A program made the position numbers and the translations under genes. A model generated the notes under the pieces. It searched no databases. It worked only from the letters and a program-made list of their open reading frames with translations, and was not told the origin of the DNA. Positions 1 through 10,700 of a DNA stretch of 64,000 nucleotides are shown here, piece after piece. The first letter of the stretch is position 1. Every line of letters starts with the position of its first letter. Origin of the DNA: Sphaerolaimus hirsutus (Eukaryota; Nematoda; Chromadorea; Monhysterida; Sphaerolaimidae); NCBI GenBank assembly GCA_964036195.1, contig OZ038450.1, positions 13,828,701-13,892,700 of the forward strand, written 5' to 3'.

Positions 1-371
1 AAAAAGTGACTGGAAAATGCGACTTTTAGAACGTCAGCGTAAAAAATTTTGCGCGCAAGCGCGCATTCTTCACCAGACATAAGGTATTATCATCGGATTT
101 GCTCCATGTGGCCACAAATCGTTATAAATACACTCGATGTTGTGTTTTTTGCTGTTTTGTATGTATATTTACATACATATACAGCATTCCATGGCGCTGA
201 CGCCAACGCCAATTGCGCCATGGCGTGGCGCCTACTAATGGCGCCAGCGCCATGGCGCCATTCTGCATCTATGTAGCTGAAATTTTAGAGGGGGGGGGGC
301 TGAGCCCCCCCCCTTGCCGGCCTCCGTAAACAAGCAGCCCCCCCCGCTCAAAAATCCTGGATACGTCCCTG
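1..371. mobile_element. hAT-like non-autonomous element, CAGGG family copy A (cut by window edge)
   Basis: The stretch matches the complete copy at 29338-29771 almost base for base: the GCGCGCAAGCGCGC motif, the TACATACATATAC segment, the GGCGCCATGGCGCC core, G and C runs, and the terminal CCTGGATACGTCCCTG. The left end lies outside the window, so its target duplication cannot be tested. No coding capacity is visible. The superfamily is inferred from the CAGGG ends and the 8-bp duplication of the complete copy. Confidence 0.8.
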
Positions 372-573
372 TACATTACACAAAACACAATTTTCAACGG
401 AAATATCAGTAACAAAATTGTTTAATAAATTGAATTGGTATTGATTGAACCTAATCTGGTTATGTCCTATTGTTTAAAATACGCACAGAAACTTTCAAAT
501 CTTTAACATCTTTTCAAATGTCTGTTTTGGTTTCACATTTACGTAGGTTTTCTGTTATTAAAAAATAATCTAC

Positions 574-781
574 CCACGACAAATTCAATTTCAGTTCGAC
601 GCGGGTGTCTCGCAAAATTTGGATCAAGTAGACAAAGAGGTCATTTGTGCGAAACGCCAGGGACAGGAGCGATATCTCGGGGCGCAGCGAGTTTCTCTGG
701 TCCGTCGATTCTACTGAGGTTTTGCGTTTCACATGTACTTTTTTGTGGATAAACTCAAATGCTGAGCTGGAGTGTGTTTGA
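574..781 (-). CDS. possible C2H2 zinc-finger exon
   Basis: On the minus strand an open frame reads through a perfect C-x2-C-x12-H-x3-H pattern (CAHC followed by HKKVH) and continues for about 55 codons to a GTAGAT donor at 573. The acceptor TGTAG at 782-783 lies in the end of the neighbouring inverted-repeat element, and the two cysteines fall inside that repeat, so the finger may be partly fortuitous. A plus-strand reading after a TTTCAG at about 600 is also open for 40 codons. I cannot decide between them. Confidence 0.3.
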
Positions 782-1198
782 CTACAGTGCGCGCAGAAAT
801 TCTGGTGCGTATTGGCACCGATCCATGTGCCACTGTTACTCCGCGCACTCGCGCCAGCCTACATCATTAAAATGCACGTGAATTTGGCTCGGCCACGCGC
901 GTCGTTTTCCCTATACAAACTTGTGATTTTTACGAACGTTTCAAGGCCCACCATGCGCTTGAAAGTAGGAATTGTGGGTCGAGCGTACGCACAGAGGGCT
1001 AAAATTTTGTGCGTTCTCTGTCAGATGTAAGAAAATGTAGAAATTTAATTTGTCTTATTTGAGCCCACACACAAAACAAGGCGAGCCTGACGGAACGCTC
1101 GTGATTTTTGGGATTAGTGCGCGCGGGCATTTACACCAAAGTGGGCGGAGCTTACGCGGACCGCCACATGCAAAGCTAAATATCTGTGCGCACTGTAG
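782..1198. mobile_element. inverted-repeat element, CTACAGTGCGCGCA family
   Basis: The element starts with CTACAGTGCGCGCAGA and ends with the inverse TCTGTGCGCACTGTAG. It shares its ends and its interior (GGCGAGCCTGACGGAA, GTGGGCGGAG) with the copy at 12809-13234. Non-coding. Confidence 0.7.
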
Positions 1199-1220
1199 GT
1201 AGAAGCGGTTAATGCCACCT

Positions 1221-1351
1221 GGTGCCAGTCCCATACCCTGTAAAGTGTCAAGTTGTGTCAAATGTCGGTAATAGTTCAGTAGTAATCTCTTTTGGTTTTG
1301 ATTGACAATTTTACGTGGCATTTGACACTTTACAGGGCTCGGGATCGCCCC
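1221..1351. mobile_element. MITE, GTGCCAGTCCC family
   Basis: Ends GGTGCCAGTCCCATACCCTG and CAGGGCTCGGGATCGCCCC frame short arrays of TGTCAAATG and GTAAAGTG motifs. It is the same family as 13866-14107, 26951-27110, 30140-30330, 40268-40497 and 63765-63945. Confidence 0.7.
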
Positions 1352-1551
1352 TAACCGCAATTTACAAATTTAGTGCTACTTAGTGGCTTGGCGAGGCAAA
1401 TGAATTTGACAGGTGAGGGGCAGCGGATCCCAATAGTGCTCAAAACTCGATTTTTGAAACTCTAGTTCGAGTTTCAACCCTAAGTCTAATTTTATGTGTA
1501 ATTGCCTGATAATATCGAGTTCATCGCATCTTCACTCACCTGTTTTCACAG

Positions 1552-1794
1552 AACCACGATGACACCACAAGAGCCAACGCCAGGCCGCCACCCGAATCGC
1601 AATTGTACAAAAATTCGTCCACTACCGGCAGCCAGATTGAAATGCCGCATTCGTCTGTCTCCGCGCCAAGTGTGGACCACCGCGGCCGCAAATCACGCTG
1701 CAAAGTGTCCTGTCCGAAATGTGGGCAACTGTTCAGTGTCAAGGATATAATTTCACATAAGAGAAACTGTCGTGGAGAGGGACCGCAACTGGAG
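1552..1794 (+). CDS. zinc-finger gene exon (C2HC finger)
   Basis: The exon lies between TTTTCACAG and a GTTAAT donor, 81 codons in phase 0. The first 50 residues are Ser/Thr/Pro-rich. They are followed by a basic linker and one finger, CPKC-x11-H-x3-C, with an ISHKRNC end. The open frame stops soon after the donor. Confidence 0.65.
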
Positions 1795-4700
1795 GTTAAT
1801 TTGCACTGGTTAGGATCCAAAGTGTCAGGGGTTTTGTGGGCGCGGTTTGGGGAACCCCTAAATCCGTCAGCTATTGATCTATCCCGGAGGCCGCTCAGCT
1901 ATCTATCTAGGTATCTATCCCGGAAGCAATTTTTTTGGCTGCCGTCCCCTGACCCTCCTTGTTAAATTGGAAAGCATGCAGTTTCACATAGAATATTGTT
2001 GTTTTGGCTTTGCAGCAAATAACGTAATGTATTGTTTCTTTCTGTATGTACCAAATTGATTTACTTTTAAAATTAAAAATAAACCACTTTCATGCTATGC
2101 TATTGCGATGTCCTACAGTGCCGCCCCCCCCCCCTGGGTACGTCCTTAGCAGAGGCCATTTTTGGGCCCGGAAAATCCTGACAGTTATTGCGATACAGAG
2201 CCCATTCGTAGGGTTCGAACGATATGACTTTTCGATATCGATATTCGATATTCGATATTTTTTTCTGAAACTCGATATTCGATATCGATACGATATGGAA
2301 CCTCGATATCGATATTCGATATTCGATATTGAAAAATGGTCGATATTCGATATTTTCGATATTCGATATTGCGATTTGCCTTTGGTATAGCAAGGCATAT
2401 TTCAAGTGGCATATTGTATTTTCATGTGGTTGCACACATGGTTAATCATCTCTTTACTGAAATGTGAATGGTACAAGTGATTTTAACAAGCTTTACATCA
2501 CTCAAAAGTAGAAAATGGCAGAGGATCATGATGAATCAAAGTGTATCAGACATAGGGATGGCCAGCGCTTTTTTTAAGCGCTTTTTTTAAAAAAAACGCC
2601 GCTTTTTTTTAAAAAAAAGCGCAAGGGTCCCAGCGCTTTTTTTAAAAAAAAGCGCTGGCAAAAAATTTTGTACCTATGCACCAGGTATTTTGCAATTTTT
2701 TCGCGCGCGAGCGCGCAATTCCGCATGCAAATTGCCATTGGTGGTTGTTTTCATTGGTATTGTGGCATTTTTAGTGCCATTGCTTCTAGGTATTCCTGCA
2801 TGGTATCATGTAATAATAAGTTGTGGTATGTCAGTCAAGTATATAATATCCAGCCAATGTGCTTCAACACACTTTTCTACAGTGTGAAACATCAGTGTCA
2901 TCGTCATGTATTAGCCTTCTCTTATAGCCATATTTAAGAACTATCCCATGCTCAACTTCACTAGAAGTCACGAAACATTCACAAACGGTGATATATATAA
3001 CAAGTCAACATAAAATTGGATTTTTTCAGCAGAAATCAGGACTTTTAATGCTATCGCATGATTACACAGCCATTCTATGACTATATATCATCACAAGTAC
3101 TACCACTTGTCTGATATACCTGTATATATTGGCTCAGAACCATATTTGGAAGCTTTTTAGGTAATGTCTTGACATTTTTTGAAAAAAAGCGAAAAAAGCG
3201 CGTTTTCTTTATAAAAAAAAGCACTTTTTTTAAAAAAAAGCGGGGTCGTTAAAAAAAGCGCTTTTTTTCCATCCCTAATCAGACATAACAATTGGTAGAT
3301 ATTACAGTTTATACTTATAACCTAATTGCTTAAGGGCATGTTGCAAAAAATAGCATATCAGCATTTTCTAGCTTCAATTTTAGCACTCCAACAAAAATGA
3401 CATTATAAATACTGTACTTTTACTCATCAAATACAATACTATGAGCAAATCAGAACAATCATAAATATCTCAAAATGAAAATGAAAACTTAATTGAAGGA
3501 CACAATACAGGTTCAATATATCGAAAAATGGTCGATATTCAATATCGATATTCGATATTTTTTCAAAATTTTCGATATCGATATTCGATATGAAAAATGG
3601 TCGATATCCGATATTCGATACAATATATCGTTTGAACCCTACCCATTCGGACCAATTACTATACTGAAACCATTTCCATCGAAAGACCGTTCCCGTTGAC
3701 GCGGCAGCCTCCAGTCTCGTCGGCGTGCCGGCGCATTTGGCCGGTTGCCAGAACAGCGCGCCGTGAACGCCTCAGGTGGCGCCCGCGGCTCTCGCTGAGC
3801 AACGCATCCGGTGCGAGCACTGCTTTTTGCTGGTAGAGCCGTCGCAAATGCCGCTGCACATGCAGATGCTGCACGTGGAGGATCAGGTTCGGGACATGGG
3901 TGGATTGCCCTGGAGGGATTGCCCAGCTATCATCTATCCCAGACGCTGCTCAGCTATTTGTCTATTCCGACGCAAAAATTTGGCTCTTGTCACCCCCAAA
4001 TCGGCCAAATATGGAGCGATTTTTAATTGGCATAAAATGCGTTATCAATTTACTGTGTAAATGGGGTTAGATTAGGGTTGGCCGATGTTTTTTTTAAACG
4101 TTTTTTATTAAAAAAACGTTTTTTTTATGTAAAAAACATGACATCCGAAATGTTTTTGTTTTTTTAAAACATCGACCGAAATTTTTAGTACTAAGCACTA
4201 GGTATTTTGCAAAATTTTTGCACGCAAGCACGCAATTTCACACACAAATTGACATTGGTGGTTGTTTTAATTGGTTTTGTGGCATTTTTAGTATCAAAGT
4301 ATCAATTTCTATGTGCTACCATGGGTTAATAAGCCGTCATATGTTGCTGTAGTATATAGTATTGATGTAATGTGCTTCCATGTACCTCCACAGTGTGTAA
4401 CTTCACTCCCAAAGTAACGACCTCATTTTATAACCTTGTTTGATCACCATTCCGTGCCAAACTTTACCTGAAGTCACGAACATTCAGCTATAAGGCGATA
4501 TACAAACGATATGTCGACGAAAAATGGATATTTTTGACACAAATCACCACTTATAATGCTATCCCATGGCTCCACAGACATTATATGATCATATATAACA
4601 TCACAGAGTATTGCCACTGTCTGATTTACCTATATATGTTGACACAAGGTCATATCTGGGAGCTTTAAAAAAAAACGTTTTTTATTAAAAAAAACAACGT

Positions 4701-7700
4701 TTTTTATAAAAAACATCGAGTTAAAAAAACGTTTTTTTTCCAACCCTAGGTTAGATTAGCTTTTATTTTGGCAATTTTTCCCAATATTTACTGATTCCCC
4801 TTCCCATTTTCGATTCCCATAGCCCTAAAAAGCTTATGAACCTAGCCCATAAAAACCCAAACCTTGTTTCGCGTGGATTCCACCTACATACGCTCCAGCT
4901 TTCGATCCCAGGCGCTACTCCAAGGGTTTGGTAGGAGCCTGTGCCTCTGTGCACTCTGTGCTACTGTGCCTCTGACACAAATCACCACTTATAATGCTAC
5001 CCCATGGCTCCACAGCCATTATATGATCATATATAACATCACAGAGTATTGCCACTGTCTGATATACCTATATATATTGACCCAGGGCCATATCTGGGAG
5101 CTTTTAAAAAAACATCGAGTTAAAAAAACGTTGTTTTTTTCAACCCTAGGTTTGGGAGGGGGGTTGTGGTGGTTCAATATATAAGCTTTTATAATACAAT
5201 CGGTCCAGACATCACATAGGGATTAGGGATAATCTCATGAAACGCAATGCAGTTACAAGTAGCACTGCAAACCAGAAAAAACTGGTTTTCAAACACAGCA
5301 GTGCAACTGAACGCCTTAAAAGACGCCGTTAGTGCGTACGTAAGATCATTCTATTTTTTCTGCATTTATTTCTTCGATGGCGCGACGCAGCGACAACAAG
5401 AATCGACGCCGCAGCCGCTCCCGTTCCAGTTCCAGTGGTTCATCTTCCGGGAGCAGTTCTACTTCTGGAAGTAGTTCGAGCAGCTCCAGTTCCAGCTCAG
5501 ACCAGCACAAAGACAACAAGCTGTCCAAGGTTCCAGTGCATGACGCACTCAACCTGTCAACTCAGAATGACAATTTGGTTACTTCTGTTGTCACAGAAGA
5601 CCAAAATGTGTTTGATAACAAGTTAGATTTTTCAATCTTTCTTGTTATCTTTGTCAGCTGTGCTGTTGCTGCTTGAACTTTTTGTCACTTTTCAGTGACG
5701 ACATCGTGCTCAACGACGACGACGGCGACAACGACCTCGCCGCCGACAAAGACGCCGCCGACGGCTCCGGCCTCGCCGACGCCAGCGCCGCCGCGGTGCC
5801 GGCGGTTCCGGCGACTCCGCAAGAGGCACGTGCGCTCGCCAAATTCCGAGGTGGTGGCATCATCACTGAGGTTGTTCAGGGCTGGGAGCGGGATTTTTCG
5901 GGCGGCGCTGTTATGTCAAAGCAACTGAAGGAAAATTTTCGCACAAAATTTCCTGCGTTGCACAGCACTTTGCTAGAGTTGGTCTTGTTTATGAAATGGT
6001 TGACTTTGTCTATCTTTTGACCCACTTTTCATTCGATCAAATTTTTCCCTCAGTTCGGTTCCGCAGAGGGATGAGGAATTTGCGGAAGGGGGCAAATTCC
6101 AGACGCCTAAATCCAAGGTTTCCATTGATGCTTCCTACCTCAAAACTTTGGAGGAAACATTATTTGAAGTCGATAAATCCTTGGTAGAACTGTCGCGCAT
6201 TCCGTACCTTCTCGGCGATGTGTACAGTGCGCAGCAGCAAGTCCCTGTGGACAAGTTGCCCCCTGGACACAAGCAAAGTTCTCTCAAGGATATGTTTGAG
6301 GGAATGGCTTGGGGCGTAGCCAAAATTTCCGAGGTGAAATTTTGACTTTTCGTTTTTGAATTTTTCATTTTTTGAAATTTTCAAAATTTTGCGTTTTTTC
6401 AGACACGTTTGGGCGTCACCTCGGCGAGGCGACAGCACTGTCTGCTTCCGCACGCGGGTCGCATTGCCAAGAGGAAGCACAAGGCTATTGTGCGCGATAT
6501 TTCCACTATTGGCATCCGCTTGAGGTCCAAACGCGAGACGGGTCAGTCCTTGGTTTTAACTTTTTAGTTTTTAACCATTTTTGGACTTTGTGTGATGAAT
6601 TCCTGATATTCCGCTCCACTTTTTAGACTCGAAATTCCCTGATCGACTTTCGGCGCCGCCGCTCCTCTTTGGCCACAAATTGCTGAAAGAGATGCGTCAG
6701 AAGCTGAAATACCGCAAGAAGAAGGGCAAAGTGTTGGGTGACATCTTTGAAGGTTGGTCACTCAACATTTTTTGCAACTTCTTTTCTTTTTCGGATTTTT
6801 TTTCCGGATTTTTCCAGACTTTTGCGGACTTTTGAAGGTGCCGTTTCACGTGGATAACTGTTCGATTTGTTTTCAAATCTTTTGAACAAATTTCATCTGT
6901 TTTCAGATGACGAACCGTCCGCCAGCACTCAGCGTCAGCGCCAGTCGACTTCGGCTAAGTCGACGCGCTCGTTGCTGACCAACGCGCTTTTGATCAACGG
7001 CCGCAGACAGTCGTTCAAGTCCGGCTACAACGATTTCAAAAGGTTCAAGTGAGTTCTTTTTGAATGCGTTGCTGTTTGAAGTTTTTGGTTATCTTTTGAG
7101 TTGCTCAAAGTCAACTTTTCGATTATCAGATTGCCGATTTCTAAACCTAGAGTTGTAGATCTTTCATCACAACTTGACAGTTGTGATGATTTTGATTTTT
7201 CTCAAATGACTCAGTCAGCATATGCTTTGGAAGGTTTCAATTCAGTCACTCCTCCAAATGATCAAGTTGCTGGTAGAACTAAATATTTCTACATTAACTG
7301 GACACTGGTCACTTCAGATCCTTGGGTCCTGAATATGGTGAAAGGAATTGATTTAGGTTTTTTCACAAAACCATTTCAAAAATCTCCAATTTTACCTTTG
7401 AAGTTTTCTGAGGATATCAATTCGGTCATTGATGAAAAGATTCAGGAACTTTTGGACAAAGGAGCAGTAGATTTGATGTCTTTTTCAGAATCAAATTTTG
7501 TGACTAGACTTTTTGTGGTGTTCCAAAAAAATGGAAAAATCAGGCCAATTATTGATTTATCTCCTTTGAATGTGTTTGTGAAAGCTCCTCACTTCAAAAT
7601 GGAAACTTTGGCCCACTTAAAGGATATTTTAAGGCCTGCAGATTTCATGGTGAAAATTGATTTGTCTGATGCCTACTTTACTCTACCAGTAAAAGACATC

Positions 7701-10700
7701 CGCAAAAAATTTCTGCTATTTATTTGGAGAGATAAGCTTTATCAGTTCAATTGCATGCCTTTTGGACTTTCCTCAGCTCCTTTCATTTTCACCAAAGTTT
7801 TGGCTCCAGTTGTGGCAATGTTTAGATCTATCAACATCAGGTGCTCGATCTATTTGGATGACATTGGCATTTTTGATGAAAATTCAGATGTTCTTTCTCA
7901 GAAGGCTGAATTTGTCATTTACACTTTGCTTAACTTGGGTTTTTTGGTCAATAGATCCAAATGCCAGTTGATTCCTTCCCATTGCATGGAATATTTGGGT
8001 GTAAATGTTGACTCAATTTTAATGAAATTCCTCATGCCAGATGCAAAAATTTCAGCTATCAGTGAAAGAGCTTTAGAATTGTCTCATGCTGATACTATTT
8101 CTTTACAGAAATTAGCTTCTTTTTTGGGACAAATCAACTTCATTACTAGCTGTATTCAGCCAGGGGCTGCTTTTTGTAGAGAGCTTCAATTTGCTCTTAT
8201 TGACGGTTTGCGTTCTGCTGGCACTTACTCCCATCAGATAGCTTTACCTGTTTTAGCTAGAGAAGAACTGAAAATTTGGATTAAAGATTTTTCTTCTTGG
8301 GATGGAAAAGATATTGTTCCTTCTCCACCTGAAGTTATTATTGAAACTGACGCTAGCCGTCGCGGCTGGGGTGCAGTTTGCAATGGAAAGATTATTTGTG
8401 GTTTTTGGAGCTCTTCAGAAATTTCTTTACATATAAATGTTTTGGAATTGAAAGCTGTCTTTTTTGCTCTGAAAATTTTTTGGAAAATTATTCGTGGCAA
8501 AACAATTCTCATAAAATGCGATAACAGTACCACTGTCTCTTATTTGAAACGGAAAGATGGTACTCGTTTGAGAGAAATGGCTAGGATGGTTTCTAAAATG
8601 GTTCAGTTTTGTTTGGAAATGGATATTGTGCTTTACGCACAGCATGTTCCAGGGAAGTTGAACATCACAGCTGATGGTGCTTCTCGACAAGCTTTTGAAC
8701 CATCTGATTGGAAATTAGATAGCCATATTTTCGATTTGTTGGCTTATATTTTTGGTTTGCCAGAAATTGATTTATTTGCAGCTGCTCACAACAAGCAGCT
8801 AGACAAATTTTGCTCATGGAACGCTCAACCGGATGCTTTTTCCGTTGACGCTTTTTCGCTCAATTGGAAGGTTTTTACATTGAGTTATGCTTTTCCACCC
8901 ATCTGTTTGATCGCCAGGGTGATTCAAAAAGTTCGATCGGAAAGGGCTACTATGCTTTTAATAGCCCCAATGTGGAACAGAAAATGCTGGTTCCCCGATT
9001 TGTTAGATCTGTCTGTGGCACCCCCTGTCATTTTGCCTTACTCATCTAGATGGCTCGAAGGCAGACATTTAATTTCTAGACCCGATGGTTACTCTCAAAT
9101 TTTTGATTTTATTTAAAAAATTCCAAATTTTTTAAAAATTTTCAGGGTTGCCACATCCCTTGACCCGCCACACCCTCAAATTGACGGCTTGGCTTATTTC
9201 CGGGGATCATGCATTGCGAAAGGTTTTTCTTCATCAGCTGCCTCATTGGCTTGCCAATCCCTGGCAGCCAATACGAGGCAGCAGTATAATTCTGTCTGGT
9301 CAAGCTGGGTGGACTGGAGCGAACAGAACAATGTGCATTCCTTTTGCCCGGTTCCATGTCAGGTTGCAAATTTTTTGACTTTTCTTTTTCATCAAGGAAA
9401 GTCATATTCAACCGTGACTTCAGCTCGATCTGCTCTTTCGACTTTATTGAGCCCTACTTTAGGATCTCAAATAGCTGATCATGTAATAATCAAAAGAGTT
9501 TTGGCTGGTATGTATAAACACACACCCCCTCAACCGAAATATTCAGAAATTTGGGATCCTTCTGATGTCATTTCTTTTATTGCTTCTAATTGGGGAGATA
9601 ATTCTAAGCTTTCGCTTATAGAACTCTCTCAGAAGTCCGTTGCGCTTTTAGCTCTCACCAGACCCTCTCGGGCTGCTGAATTAGCTTTCATTAACATCAA
9701 TTCAATTCGTTTGTCTGATAACAAGCTTATTTACAACTTGTTGAAATTAACTAAAACTCAAAAGCATGGCCCTCTCTCATCTTTTGAGGTTGATGTTTTT
9801 CACGACAATTTGGCTATTTGCCCAGTTTCTACTATTCGTAGTTATTTGGAAAGGACTAAAGATTTGAGAAATAATTCAGATAATCTTCTGTTTATTTCTT
9901 CTAAAAAACCTTTTGCTTCAGTTAAGTCAGATACAATTAGAAGATGGTTGTTATCTGTTCTGAAATTAGCGGGTATTCAACATTTTTCCGCTCATAGTTT
10001 TAGAGCTGCTTCAGCTTCTAAAGCTTTATCTAGAGGTGTCCCTTTACAACAAATTTTGAATGCGGGACAGTGGAGTTTGAAATCTTCAGCTTTTACGAGA
10101 CATTATAATCGTTCTGAGAATATCACCTCGCTTTCAAGTGCCATTTTGACTAAGTGAGCTTATAATTCTCCCTATGTGATGTCTGGACCGATTGTATTAT
10201 AAATGATATTTATATGAATAAATTTTTTATGAAATATAAATAAATTTATGGACAATCGTCCAGACATCACCGACCCACCCTTTAAATTCCCACCCTAATC
10301 TTTATTTCTTTCTCACTTTAGTCGCGGCGCTGGCACATCCGGTCGTGGCGGAGCGAGGAATAATTCTGGCCAGAACTTTGACACCAGGAATCAGGATCGC
10401 CAACCTTTCAAAGGCAATCCTAGGGGTGGTAAAAGGTTGCAATCCAAGAAATAGTCGATTTCGGATTGTTTTGGATATCTCGTTTTTCGTTTTATCCGTT
10501 TTATCGTTTGATTTTGAGATTTGATTTTTTGTGTGGACTTTTTCAAAAAATCAGGGGGGGGTATGCTTTCTAGACGGTGCTTCTAGACTGTTTTCGCCCT
10601 TATAGCCTCTGTATTCTTTGGAAGTGTCCCCACACATATACATTTGTCACATACAAGATACAAGTCACTTTTTTCTTGTTTTTCATTTTTGAATAAATGC

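Noticed and set aside
2090-2435. overlapping long frames on both strands
   Set aside because: They are translations of the CGATATTCGATAT array, which is open in several frames because of its simple sequence.
9088-9145. 58-bp intron joining the RT and recombinase ORFs
   Set aside because: Donor and acceptor are plausible but removal shifts the frame out of the recombinase; the same acceptor fits in frame with the donor at 7049.
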